NCBI GenBank assembly: GCA_006176705.1
Contig: QRFJ01004928.1
Span: forward strand, 124,001 to 188,000
Direction of reading: 5' to 3'
DNA from: Cocos nucifera
Taxonomy: Eukaryota > Streptophyta > Magnoliopsida > Arecales > Arecaceae
Length of the DNA: 64,000 bases
The translations under genes were made by a program, and so were the position numbers. A model generated the notes under the pieces. It searched no databases, had not been told where the DNA came from, and saw only the letters and a program-made list of their open reading frames with translations. Of this stretch, positions 23,016 through 36,900 are shown one piece after another (the stretch's first letter is position 1; every line of letters begins with the position of its first letter).

Positions 23016-25527
23016 TATCTATTTCCACGATTCCAGATAGTTGAATGGTGATTTATAACTTTTTTCTACCTTCTTAGATTATCATATATAATTTATTTTA
23101 AAATAAATTATAAAAATTCTTTTGAGTTTAAATATAAATTATACTTGCATTCAGAAATTAAAAAAAATTACCGTTATATCTTTAAAATTTATTTTTAACC
23201 TATACTTTAATTCATGTATAAGAGGATTTTTGTAGATTAAAAATAAATTTAAAAAATATAATGATAGATTTTTTAAATTTTTAGATGTAAGTATAATTTA
23301 TATTTAAATTTAAAAAAAATATAATTTATTTTATGATAATAGTCAACATAAGCGTACTTCTTCTAATTTGAGATGATGGCTTTGAAATTCCAGCATTCTA
23401 GCGATTTAACAACTTACGTGAAAGCGGAAAGTCAGCTCAAGTGCATGTCGTTATTCTGGTTTAAAAATAATCTCACGGCATTTTAACATGGTGGAGTTTC
23501 GTGGCCGTGTCAATATCCGCGTATGTGGTACGTCCAATTTATGATGCTCCGTTGAAAAATACTATACATTACCCCTTTTTTTTTTTCTTCCGCAACTTGG
23601 ACCGTAGTGGAACCCTCTGCCATTTGTTTGCAGCCGTGCTCGAATTGACCCAGTGGAATATAGCACACTGCACAAATTCAAAGATTTGCAAACGAAGGAG
23701 TCCAAGTTCTCTATTAAAAAAAAGGTCCCAGTTCCGCTTACATGACCGGTGGCACGGGAGGTCCAAATTGTTACGAATTTTTACTGCTAACTCGAGAACT
23801 AGAACTTTCGCTGTGACTGCCGGAGCAGTTTACAGCAGATGGAGGAGAGGTGGTGAGAGAAAGTCTGGATTGCCTACCTATGGTACAAATAGCTCTACAC
23901 GACTGAAGTTTTCATTTTAACACCCAAAATTGCGCAAAATTAAACAGGAAATACTTCTATTTCGTTTCTACTGTAGTTAAGTCAGGGATTTTTCCCACAT
24001 CCAACTAAGTCCTCCGCTGTCATTAACACCATATTAATTCGCTAGACATTTTTCAGAAGATAGACCCATCATTTTTTTTTTTTTAGGGTTTTGGTACAGT
24101 AAAAATGTTCTGGATCTAATCTAATCCATAAAACATGGGCAATGGGCCTTCAGCTGTACTAAAATCGGCACTGACATTTGCAGGACGACGCACAGAAATG
24201 GGAGGGTTCGCTTTGCTGAGAAGAGCAAGAAACTTGGCTGCGGAGAATGTCTCTTTGTTGCATCTCAACGCTGCTGATGGAGGACATTCCATGGCTCAAC
24301 TGGTGAAAGCTATTCTAATATGCTCCATGCCTGAACTAGGAAAATATTTTGCTGCATCATTGTGAGCTTCGATGCTCACCGCTCATAGTGATTGACTCAC
24401 CAACAAATTTGAATAAAAAAAAATATAATATCTTATAAATTTTTTTTTCCCATCCAAATCCAATTACCGTGGACGGTTTTCCATCCAGAATAATAATTCA
24501 CCGCCTGCAGTAACTAAAAATTTTTCATCCAGAATAATAATTCTCTGAACCACACCTCGACTCCGCAGTCCAATGCCTCCCTTCCGGAATCCCTCTTTGA
24601 GTCACTTCCACCATCGTTCAATGACCCACGAGCCCTAGGGATTGGGCCTGCCTAATTATATCTTGCAGCTAGTTTTGGGCCTAAAAGTACGAATCCACGC
24701 TTGGGTCGATTAGGGCCAGTCGAGAGTCAACCCGGCCCGGAAGGCTTGGCCCATTGGTCCCCCAGTGACATGGAAATACGGGAGGGAGCAGGTTTTTAAA
24801 AACCAGCTCGCTCAAAAACAAATTTAAGATTTTTCCAGTATGTAGTGGTATAGTTTTTTTCTCGAACCGTCTTCAGATTTCTCATAAAATTTATTAATTA
24901 TGCTTGGAAGTCGTGTTCTAAGAAATTTTGTTGAAAGCATGAAGGAAATTGATGGTGTGCCTGCTTGTGGCATATATTTGATAAAGATCCATACGTTATC
25001 AAACCCAGACCGACCTTGGCCACATCCTTACCCTATCCTAAACAGAGACACAGTGACCTGATTCTTGGATGGGTTTGTTTTGGTTTAAGAGGTAGATCCA
25101 AATTCATCGGCGGGTCAAGGTCTAGTTCAAGAGGTTCTCAAATCTGAGTTGATCTCGTAGTGACCTGATGGCAACAGAAAGGGTCAAGATTCCAATCAAC
25201 CGCAATCTTACATGTGTGCAATGCGAGGTCCGATATCAAGAAGGGGTGGTAGAAGTCCTCCATGCCATAGATTGTAGTGAGTGACAAATGATCAGCTCCT
25301 CTGCAGAAAATGTCAAATTTTAAATAATTTTGGAGAGTCCTAATTCTCTGTGCCATAGTTTTTATTTATCGCTAATCACAAACTGCATCGAGGCACTAAA
25401 AATATCGATATTTAAATAGGCTCGGCTCCAAACCCAACTAAAAATAGTTATGGTTTATGCCAAAGACCGGACGTATGATTAGCTCTAATCTATATTTACA
25501 TGTAAGCATGCATGCATATATGCAACC
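23016..25527. other. Intergenic DNA, no confident gene
   Basis: 23016-23340 is AT-rich. 23400-23920 and 24130-24370 have more balanced composition and short open frames. The one at 24135-24365 (76 codons, MGNGPSAVLKSALTFAG start) is the best but has no family I recognise. A possible splice acceptor (CATTTGCAG, ending at 24183) lies inside it. 24640-24750 has GGGCC-type motifs like hAT MITE ends. Confidence 0.4.
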
Positions 25528-25555
25528 TATATATATATATATATATATATATATA
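25528..25555. repeat. (TA)n microsatellite
   Basis: About 14 uninterrupted TA repeats. Confidence 0.95.
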
Positions 25556-27002
25556 AGAGAAAAATAAAATGATTTTTCTATCAAATTAACTTAACAAAAT
25601 GCTCTTAGCCAATTTAAAAATGTATTATTTAAAAATCATGTTATCAATATTATTTTTGATAAATTCATGGAACAATGAGTTTTATTTTTTATGTTTTTAT
25701 TTTAGCTATGTGAAATATTATATATCCCTCTAACCTAATCGATATATTAAAAAAAAAAAAACCGATCCCTCCACTGATTTCAAACTTAAATATTTTAGAA
25801 ACACTCGTTCTGATTTTTCCTCTTGGCCGAGCCCTTAACTTTATTATCATCTTGATAGGGTGTATTCAATTTATTATTTTCATGTTATTTAAAATAATAT
25901 AATATAAATATGTATAACTATCTTTTTAATTTTTTAATTTTTTTTTTTAAATTTGTATTGCGTGCAACCATATTACTCATTTATATAAACTTTCATGGAT
26001 GTAAATCAAAAGATAATTACCAAAAAAATGCATGGAAGTCCAAGAGATATCACTTGGAAATATTGAATGATACTTACTCTAACTTTATTGTTGACTAACA
26101 TTTCATAGAATTTGGTTGGCCTTCCAATGTATTCAACATGATAAATAATAAACTTAGTATGGAAGAGAAACAAAGAAGATAAACACTCGAATGAAAGAAA
26201 GGGAAGCAAGAAACATAGAGGGCGGGGAATAAGGGGAGATAATTATAATAAATATTATATCATTAAGTTTTGATAGATGGGTTATGGATGCTAAAGGAGG
26301 AGGAGAGAGGAGAAAATGATTCTGTGAAATTAGTTAGCAAAAATTAGAGTTTAAAATCGAGTAAGTACATGATTATCTTTCTTATTTTATTATCATTAAT
26401 TAAAAAAAAAAATTCATATTATAGTGGGCTTCACATTTGGCTTGGTTTCATAGGGTGAGAATTGGTTACAGCTAGCTGGCATCCTAACAACTTTAAGAAT
26501 GTGTATTTTATAGTGTAAATGAACAGTGAATTTCAAATATATTTCTTTTGAGAAGTTAGAAATCCCTCCTTTCTATTATTTTGAAATTTTTGAATTTATA
26601 AATTATTTTTTCTCTCTCCTATTTATTTAGTAGTATAGAATGAAATAGAAATGAATAGAAACAATCTTTTCAATATCTATGGTCAATCTTTTATATGTGA
26701 TTTAAATAGGTCATAATGTTTCAAACTTATCTAGTGATACATTTAAATTTTCAAAAAAAATCATCTCCTTATCCCTTAATAACCTTTCAAATGGCAAGTT
26801 TTTTTATGTCAAACTAAAAAGGCCTCAATTAGCCACATTGTTGATAAAAAATGTTAGCTACTAACATGATGCCAACCTACTAAGACTAGACTAATTATAT
26901 GAGGCGCTATCTCATCTATTACTGTATTACATATGTTAGTTATCGGTCGTATGATTTCAGATTTCTTCATATAAACTTTATTTTCTTTCTTAATAGTTTT
27001 AG
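25556..27002. other. AT-rich intergenic DNA
   Basis: No gene or clear element seen. Short open frames are what is expected by chance in AT-rich sequence. An A run lies at 25749-25760. Confidence 0.5.
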
Positions 27003-27936
27003 CATATCTTTAGGATTGGAACTGGGCCGGGCCATACATCTATCCGAGCTCAGCCCAAAATTTTTTTTCGGGCTTCGAGTTGAGCTTAGGCCAGAGTTTT
27101 TTTATAAAAATACAGGCCTAAGTTCGATTAGACTAATCTACTCGACTCCTGCATCTTCATCAGCAATGGGAGCAGTGACGACAAAGGAAGGAAGACGACA
27201 ATGAGGACGGTGATGTCGACATAGCACGACAGAGGAAAGGAGGCGACAACGAGGGCGGCGACATCAATCAATTGATGGAGCATGATGGAAGAAGGGGGCG
27301 ATGACGGGGACAACAATGATGGAGTGCGATGGAGATTCTACGCCAAGGGTTAGGGGTTCGCGAGGAGGGCCGGGGTGGGTTTCATGGAGAGCCTGGAAGG
27401 ATGCAGGGGATTCACAAGGGCCAGAACCGGAGAGGAGGGGTGGGTTTCGTGGGGGCTTGGGGGAGGCGAAGGAGGTTTTGTGAGGACCGAAAAGGACGGA
27501 TGGAGTTCACGAGGGCCGAGACTAGAGGGTGGGGGTGTGGTGCCGAGGGAGGGCGGAGGATGGTTCATGAGGGCTGGGACCCGAGAGGGGGAGGGGGTGG
27601 GTTTCGTGTGGGGTCGGGAGAGGACAGCGGAGGGTTTGCAAGGGTTGGGGGGGTTTGCGAGGGTCGGGACCGGAGAGGGGGGGGCGACTTGGGGGAGGAC
27701 AGAGGGGATTGGTGAGAGCTAAGATCAGAGAGGGGATGTAGGTTTTTAATTGGGCCTGGTTTCGGGCTGGGGTTTCGATTGGGCCAGAGTCAGGCCAAAG
27801 ATAGGCCCGAGTTCGATTCGAAAATAAAATGGACCTTATTTTTTAGTCCGAGCCCGATCTAAATGATTTCGAATTGAGCTTGAAGTCTGACTTAAGATTG
27901 ATCCGATTTGAGCTCATTTTCAGCCCTACAGATCTC
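27003..27936. mobile_element. hAT-type element with G-rich interior
   Basis: The element is 27011-27928. The ends are TAGGATTGGAACTGGGCC on the left and, on the opposite strand at the right, TAGGGCTGAAAATGAGCTC. The flanking 8-bp sequences are CATATCTT (27003-27010) and CAGATCTC (27929-27936), matching at 6 of 8 bases. The interior at about 27300-27720 is a very G-rich imperfect repeat, giving overlapping glycine-rich open frames that I do not consider genes. Confidence 0.72.
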
Positions 27937-29024
27937 AAACATGTGATTCTTTTCTCGTAACTACAACATAGAAGCTTGACAATTATTTTTAAAATAAAAT
28001 ACCCATTACTCAGACATCTGGAATTCTTGTGCGAGTTGGAAAGTTATCAAATTTGGATGGCATCTCTTTTGTCCTTATCCTCTTATAAACTGTTCCAAAG
28101 CTTGGCACGGCGAAGCAGATAGAAAAGGCGAATACAGAGGAACTAGCAAGGAGGGAAGAGGAAGGGAAGATGTACTCTCTTTCAAGCATCCTACACTTAC
28201 AGGAAGGCAAATGGATCTGTAGATTGGATGGTGCCATGTATTACAAATCATTTTAGCGACACCACATGGATGAAGGCGGCTACCATTTGTCTCCACCCAA
28301 AATTATTTTATTTTTCAATAATATTAGATGTATTTGTACTGGACAGGTAAAATTCATAGATATGTACAATTCATCCACTTAATCAAATAAAAAAAAAAAA
28401 AGTGGGAGTGCCCGGAGCGAAAAGAATGGTCTAGAGAAGGGGATGGGTCTGATATGCAAAAGGAGGGAGGGGAGGTCTTAAGGCAATATTCACCCATCGT
28501 AGCGCAAATCCACGGTTGGATCATCAACTGCGGAGATATTTTTTTTTTAATGGGGCACTCATGTATACTGCGGGCATGAATGCAACCAAAAAAATAATAA
28601 AAAAAAATCCGAAATACCGAAGGTATACCTTAGACATCGGGGTTCATGCAACCCTTTGTGGGTAAACAGGGGAGTAACTATGATCAAAACATTTCGAGCT
28701 CTATCATTCACCATTTGCATCGAAACCTTCCGTGTCCTATCACTCTATTTGCACAGATCTCAAAAGAAATAATGGATGGTCGAACGGTAGATTCGCACGA
28801 AGGAAGGTGAATCCTATTTTCGCGCAGAGGACACAACCCTGACTCTGAACCCCTAATTTTTAGTTGGACCAGGTCCAATGAACCCGCCAAATTCCACGCT
28901 GGATGACAGGCCACGCTACCCTTTGTATTTCACCAATTTCCGGTTGCGCGTTATCTGCCGTGCATATGGCCCGAGATTACCGATCATCCAACCGTTTGAT
29001 CAAAGGCCAATCCTGCTGCCACCG
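27937..29024. other. Upstream flank of the ANTH gene
   Basis: No separate gene is evident. 28380-28430 has an A run and 28540-28550 a T run. The stretch 28700-29020 becomes less AT-rich towards the promoter. Short open frames on the minus strand have no recognisable domain. Confidence 0.45.
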
Positions 29025-29032
29025 TATAAATA
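29025..29032 (+). promoter_or_regulatory. TATA box of the ANTH clathrin-assembly gene
   Basis: TATAAATA lies 201 bases upstream of the ATG at 29233, in the right place for a 5' leader of about 170 bases. The leader is GC-rich. Confidence 0.6.
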
Positions 29033-29232
29033 CATAACAAATAAGAATAAGAATAAGAATAATAGTGGCAGGCGGGGTCTTTTTATTGCCACGAGGGCAG
29101 CGACGCGAGGGAGACAACGGAGAGCGACGAGTGCGGAGGGGGGGCACGTAATCTGCTTTCAGGAAAATAGAAGGAAAAACGTACATCCGAAAGGGGCGGT
29201 GCGGTTGAGGCGGAGGCGGAAGAGGAGGGCAG

Positions 29233-30939
29233 ATGGCGTCGCTGCAGAGCTGGCGAAAGGCATACGGCGCCCTCAAAGACACCACCACCGTCGGCCTCGC
29301 CAACATCAACAGCGATTTCAAGGTAAAGATAGATAATTATTCATAGATATTCTTGATTTTTTTCCCCATCCAATAGAAAAGAATTCCGAAACCCTAAACT
29401 AACTCGAATCCGATCTGACCCCTTCCGGTCCGATCCGCGTGCTGCTGCTGTCTGATCGGAGGATCTGGATGTTGCCATCGTCAAAGCCACGAATCATGTG
29501 GAGTGCCCCCCCAAGGAGAGGCATCTCAGGAGTGCGTTTTGGTCCCCCCCTCCTCCATCTTTCCCTCTTCTTTTTTCTTCTTTATTTTTGTCTTCTTGCC
29601 AGCCATATCGTTGATTCCCACCTTACTCTAACCCTGTTGTTCAGAGATCTTGGCGGCCACTTCCATCGCCCGTCCCCGTGCCGACGTCGCCTACTGCATA
29701 CACGCTCTCGCCCGCCGGCTCGCCAAGACCCACAACTGGACGGTACTCCTTCACCCCTTCATCCGTTTCACACAGCTATTCTTGTTTATTATAGTTTCAT
29801 ATTCTTAATTATGTCACTCACTGTCGCTGTGCTCGCTACTATTGCTTTCAGGCATAGCCTCATTCATCGTTAGTTGTTATTCGGTTTGATGCTTTGTTTT
29901 CTAAATATTTAATGGAATAGGAAGTGACAGAGTTGTTCATCGACTGGATAATCTTCTGAAATCTGGATGAGCTTGAGAAGAACCTTTTCTTTTGAAGAGT
30001 TTATGAGTGGTAGTTGTCAGACCATCCATCCCATGATTTATCATTCTTCAGTTTTGGAGTCAAGCATCAACGACCATGATCTAGTACTAAATCACCTATG
30101 CTTCCAGCCTTGCAACTAGAGTGGGGTAATTGAATGTTGAGTTTATTATTAAAGCTTTGAAACTTCTGAGTGATGATTTCCACATGGCTGTCATCCTTAT
30201 CTTCTCCATCTTACTCCTTTTCTTCGTCGTCACCTTTCCCATCTAGATTTTTCTACATCGTAACTGTAAGAAATCAGTTGTGCCTCTTGGAAGGTATAGC
30301 AACAAGGATTTAGGCTTGATGTTGAGTCCCTTTACTATGGAATTTTCTTGAAAATAATTTTTGAAGCAAATTAGAATTATCTGTTATCATCTTTTACAAT
30401 GTGTATGGAGTGAGTGCTCTGATGGCATTACTGTGGACGAGGGAATGCTTGCTTTGTGTTATTGAGACATTAGGAAAAAGGAATTTGTCACAACCTTCAA
30501 AGTTTTGAACTTATGCCTTTTTTTAGTGAGCTTAATTCTATATGACACAATCAATATTTTTGCATTCTGTTAAACATTTTAGAAAGTCTCCTCCGATCTT
30601 AGGTGCAAATCTGTAAAAAGCATTCTCCGAAATTAAAAAATTCCTGAGATCATGAAGCATTGGGAACATGATATTGCCCCACAGTATTGCGGTTTAGTGA
30701 TTATATGTATAATTACTACTTGCCAAGTTTCATGAACCATATTTTTCAGTGGTCTACAACCTTTGTGACATTTAGTTATTTGACAATCTTCTATTGATTC
30801 ATGATGTTCACATATCAGCTAGAAAGGATCTTTTCTACAACACTCGAAAGTTGGCTTTATCTCAGTTCAACCTTATGTTGCAGTGGTTCCTTTATATGGA
30901 GCTCATCTTTAGTTGGCAATCAATCATGTATCTTTAAGC

Positions 30940-30970
<31 letters not shown>

Positions 30971-33900
30971 CTGCCTGACCGCATATATGTGGCCATCTTT
31001 TGTGTCAGTTACACTGTTGATTGTATTGGCCTATCTGCAGACATTATTAGACTTTCCCACCATCTTGTTCTATGTCATGGGGCCCCAAGCAGTCAACCTT
31101 TGCACCCTTTATGACATGTCGACTATAATGGTTTTACACTCTTCTATTGATGCAAAATGTTTCGTATCAGTTCAGAAGGATCTTTTGTACAATTGTTATT
31201 GTGTTATACTCAAAAATTAGCATAAACTCAAAAGGACTTTTTCTACAATTGTCATTGTGTTATCACTCAAAAATTAGCTCTGTCTCAATTTGGTTCTATG
31301 AAGCTATGGTTCCTTTAGATGGGGCTTATCTTTAGTTTAAAGATCAATTTTGTTTTAGTTCACTTGTATGCAGTTGTGGCTTGTGAAACTTATATTATTA
31401 ATTGTGTAGGCTTATCACTTGACCTTATAGGACATCCCTGCATCTTAGCCTATTGCATAGAGCCCTAAGCGAGCCAACCCATGTCTCTTGAGGGGCAAGG
31501 CAGTGCAGGGGTTTGTAATATATCTATGATGACCTGGAACTTTTAGAGATTTGAGCTACCACCCTACCCCATAGGTTTTGGGTCGCAAAATACTTATGAG
31601 CCATCAAAGTTGAGAAGTCAAAATAGAAACTTAATATTAAACGTGGAGAGTGCTTGAAAACCAAAAATTAATTGTTTGATGTTTTTATGCATCGAGTGGT
31701 CACATGATGGACAATTTCAGATAACATAAAGGGCTTGCTTTCACTTTGACCTGGAACCTTTTGCTAGGGTGTATCCTAAAATTTTATATCATGCTTATAG
31801 TGTGCTTTCTTCATGTATTTAACTATTCAATTTATTTGTCCTGACTGTGGAAAACTGGGCACTTTTTTGCTACTTGGTGCATGAATAAGAAATTGTTCAT
31901 ATGCTTTTAGTCTTTAGGTATTTTAAGTATTATTATCATTAATGGTGTGCTTTCTCAGCTTTAATATTTAGCTATGCAAATAATTTATCATGAAATTAAA
32001 AACCTTGCATCTATGTATCACTTGATTTGGTAAGAGATTCCTAATATATTGGTTTTGGCTCTGGGTATGTCAAAAATCAAAATAGTATAGATTATCATTA
32101 ATGATGTGGTTTAACATTCCTTGTTTTATGACAATTGAGGCCATCAAGATGTGGTCAGCTGTAGATCATAATCTAAAAGCAGGCTACCTCACAGGATTGA
32201 TTAGATTGTACTATTGGGACAAAGTGTAAGTGTGCTTGCGCATGCTTAGAAGCTGATGGTAGAGCTAAAAGAACAATGAACACCCATATGACCTTTCTAG
32301 AGATTCATTCGTTCATTTATTTATTTATTTTTGTGAGCTTAAGGCTGCCTTTTGTTGCAGGCTTAAAGGGAGGGGGGGGGGTTAAAATGGAGTAAAAATC
32401 CCTCTTACTACACTTATTCCAGTTTAACCTGCTAGAAACTGGAAAAAAAAAAAAAAACCTATTTATTTCATTGGTAAGATTGGTATTTTCTCTTAGAAGT
32501 TGATATACTATTTTCCACTTAATACAGAACATTATATAGGACAGGGTAAAGAGGAATAGGAGTAAGTTAATCCATTTATTCTAAGCTAAGGTCGCAAGGA
32601 GCAGGGAAAGATCTAGACTCAGAGTTTGTGCTAACTGCTAAGGGACTTTTGTAGCTGAATTTTATTTTATTAGTTGATTATCGACTTAGCTGCTGATTTT
32701 ATATGGAATTTTGAGGTTATCGGTTTTTGGGCATCCAAATTTTGGGTTTAGAAGCTCTGCACCAGCAACTTGATTCTTATTTAATTGATGGAAGATTTTG
32801 GATCCTTATTATTATATTTTGTATGAGTTGAGTTTTTATACAGGTTGCTATGTTTGGTTTTCTGTTATTGTGGGTGGTACCCCATGGTAGCATGGTTGTT
32901 TTATGTCCAGGATTTGAGGCATGATAATGACTTATTCCATAACCAAATGTGACCTATGTGTCCCACTAATTGGATGATTTTTCTTCCTTCCCTCGCATAC
33001 ATTGGTGGAGATGATCCTCCCATTATAATTATTGATTTCTCTCATTAGTGCTTTGATTATTGATTTCTTTCATTGGTGCTGCAGGTGGCATTGAAGACAC
33101 TCATAGTAATCCATAGGCTTCTTAGGGAGGGTGACCCTACATTCCGTGAAGAGTTGCTTAATTTCTCCCAGAGGGGACGCATCCTTCAATTATCAAACTT
33201 CAAGGATGACTCGAGTCCTATTGGTTATTCATCCTCACCTGCAATAATCATGATACAAGAGCACTTCTTTTGTTCATAGCAGAGATCTGAATCTATTATC
33301 ATTCAGAAAGTTTATATTATTCTATGTTTATTACTTTGCAGCTTGGGATTTTTCCGCTTGGGTTCGCAGTTATGCATTATTTTTAGAGGAAAGACTAGAA
33401 TGCTTCAGGGTTTTAAAATATGATGTTGAAGCGGAGCGCTTGACAAAGCCTGTTCAAGGGTCTGAAAAGGTATAGACAGTTATGGATCTGATCAGATTGG
33501 AGTGTTTTTTATTTTACTCAAATAATCTCATGGCTATATACATAGCTACCTTTTATGCTATGAAAAGTTTTGCCCCTTCTATGAATTTTTTGATGCATTT
33601 TGTTGTCAGGGTCACACTAAAACTAGAGAATTGGATGCTGAAGATTTGTTGGAGCAATTGCCTGCTTTACAGCAGTTATTATATCGTCTTATTGGATGCC
33701 ATGTAATTGTTTCTGCCACGTCTCTAGAATCATAAGTATTATTCTTTAATTAATAGATAAGAAATGACCAAGGGGTTATGAAACTGTAGAAGAAAGGTCA
33801 TCTGTTTTTTTCTCAAATTATGGTGATTAATCCACATTAACATTGGTTTCTGTTTTAATGTGCAGCCAGAAGGAGCTGCTGTTAGCAATTACGTGGTGCA

Positions 33901-36900
33901 GTATGCCCTAGCTCTGGTGAGCCTAGCATTTTAGCCGTCCTGCAGTTTTTACTTTGAAGCTTGCAAATTCCAGTTCAAACAAATAGTGATCCGTTGATGG
34001 TGCTTTCTCTCAGTTATATCAGTTTTTTTCAATGCTTTATGGTTATGGCACTGCATTAAAAAACTGAGAATTAGTACTATAAGCAACTGCCAAAATGCTT
34101 CATCCAAATCATTTTTAAATCAGCTGGCTGTTGAATATCCAGTTAGTTTGTATGAGGTTTCACTATTTTCCATTACTTGAGTTTCAGTTCAGCTGTACCT
34201 ATTATGTTCTGAGGAGAAAAAAAAAAGCTTTGAAAACTTGTAACTTCTAATTATGGTTGGCATAGACATGCAAAAGCTGGGATCTATTTGGGGATATTGT
34301 CAACTCATTTATTTAGAAATAGATTAAATATTTCTTCCGTTATTTCAATATTCTGTCATATTATTCTTTTCTATAATGCCAAGATTCATTTCTGGTGCGC
34401 ACCATCTCCATGTCCACTCCTCCATATATTCTGCAGCGTAACATGAAAATATTATAAAAATAATGTTTGGCCATGCTTCTTTTGGCATCATATGTTCTCA
34501 GGTATTGAAGGAGAGCTTTAAAATTTATTGTGCTATTAATGATGGAATTATCAACCTTGTTGATAAGGTATACAATATTCACTGGTTCTTCAGATCTTAT
34601 ATTTGAGGTGATTCACAAAGTCTTTCAATAAATTGTCTCTGATGTCTTTTTATTTCATTTCAGTTTTTTGAGATGCCAAGACATGAAGCAATTAAAGCTC
34701 TAGAAATCTACAAGAGAGCTGGCCAGCAGGTAGTCCTGTCATCTCACATTTAAGTACATTGTGCCATGTATTTGTACTCATCTTTTTTTTATAAAACAGT
34801 TAGGGTTCTATCGAGGTGAACTAAATTAGAGGCCTCCCCTCAGAAATAAAGAGGGAACAATGTAGAGTTCTTTTTAGAGCACCTACAACAAGCATAGAGG
34901 GTCTGTAAATTTTGGTTATTGAAGAATGTTGTTTCTTGGTCTTGCAGGCTGGAAGTCTTTCTGATTTTTATGAAGTTTGTCGGGGACTAGAACTTGCTAG
35001 AAATTTCCAGTTTCCAATATTGAGAGAGGTAGTAATTATAGTATCATGGTTCTGAATACTGATGGTTTGCACATCTTCTTAGGGCTATTATTAGGATTAA
35101 CAACTCATTTTCTTATTAATGCTCATCGTGCAGCCTCCACAATCATTTCTTGCAACCATGGAAGAATATATAAGAGAGGCTCCACGAGTGGTTCCAGTTT
35201 CTAGAGAGCAATTGGTTAGTTAATGTATCCCTTTTTCCTTCCAAATTGATATATTAAATCTTTGATGTACATTTTAGTTGATTTAATATGTTTTATGTAT
35301 CTCAATTTGCTTTCAGTACCAGAGGAATGTGCTTATGAATTTCTTTATTTCCTGTTATGGATATGCCTTTCATGTTTGTGCTCATGTCATATAGTACTTA
35401 CCATTTTCAGTCAGTGCAGTATCAGAGCATGGCTCTACTGATTTTCTACTATGCATGCTATGTGAAAATTCAGCCTTTTAAAATAGGTTAGAGAATCTTT
35501 CAAATTTGGTGTTGTTATTAACTAGATAATTTATAAATTTGAAGGAAGATATAACTTATCATATAAGATCAGAATTTTTCTAATATATGCACAAACAAGG
35601 TTTTAAAAACCAGCAGTGGAGGACCCTTTTTTTTTTTTTGGGTGAAAAAACTAGTTTGATACTGGCAACTGACACAATACAGGACTGTGTCCTGTACCAA
35701 TGCAGCGTGTGCTGGTTTTCCGCCAGAAGGGTAAGGTGTGGCTTGTACCATCCTGCTCTGGTGGTTTTCAAAGCTTGTGCACAATATTTGTTTTGTCAAT
35801 ACCACAAAACGTATATAGGCGTCATTTATAAACTACATTTGAGTCTTACCTTTCGTCATGCCTGTAAGCAAAACACTAAGAATTCTTCTGGACTATAGAT
35901 GACTTTTACAAAAGCCTTACTTGAGTTTTACCTCTCATCATTTCTTCAAGTGAGACTCTCTAAGAATACTTCATGCTAACTGGTAAGACTATATGTAGTG
36001 ATACATACATATTCTGCACAGAGGCTTATCTAAGATGTATGCCTTTTGCCTTATTTAATACCTTTTATGGGAAGATTTGATTGGCTCTGATTCAATCAAT
36101 CAGCAAATAAAAATGGAAGAAATGGTCACATATGTGTGTGTGTGTGTGTATAATACATATGCATGTGCATTATATGTTTATATATATTTATGTTGTTTGT
36201 GGACTCACTTGCTAAACTTAAATACTATAGTATATGCTATTGCACACTTAAAGCTTTATACAAACATTATGCATGATTAGAGTGTATATCAAGTAAGATT
36301 CAAAGTGTTGACGTACGAGGGAGTACCACCAGAGAGTTGGTACAGCAAGCGGTGCGCTAAGGACCATATTGACCAAAGGTACTGAGTGATACCTGTTGAT
36401 ATGGGTGGTACACCCTTGATACAATGTTGTTGGCCTCCAAAATCTTGTTTTGGGCTTTTGTATCATGTTCTCTTAACATATGTTTATAGATGAAATTAGG
36501 TGGGATATTGAGTTAACTGTCCTAGTCGTAGTTTCCTAACTATGACAAGTTTAAGAATTCGGGAACTAGGACCTTGGTTCTCCCTTAATTGCTTGCAGCA
36601 TCTGGCTGGTTTTCCTTTAATTTTCTTGTGGATCAAGGCTACTGTTGGTGCGAGATTTCGACTGGCGTCGGAGGTGCTGGAGCAGACGGTTGAGATCGAT
36701 CTCCCAGGGATGAGACCTGCAAGAAAAGCCTGGGTTGGAAGTGGCTCCGACGGGGATCCTCCGATGCTCAAGTCAGAATCTCGTTCAATAGAAGGAGCGT
36801 GAGAGGCAGAGAATAATAACGTATCTTTTTTGGCTCCCTTTTAGAGGCAAAAATCGAAGCCTATTAGGCCTGAGTCTATAGGCGGTTAGGGTAGGCAAAA

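Noticed and set aside
23501..23920. 139-codon open frame
   Set aside because: No ATG in good context, a phenylalanine run from a T tract, and no similarity to a known family.
27329..27722. Overlapping glycine-rich open frames
   Set aside because: Low-complexity G-rich DNA inside a hAT-type element, open in several frames at once, with no domain.
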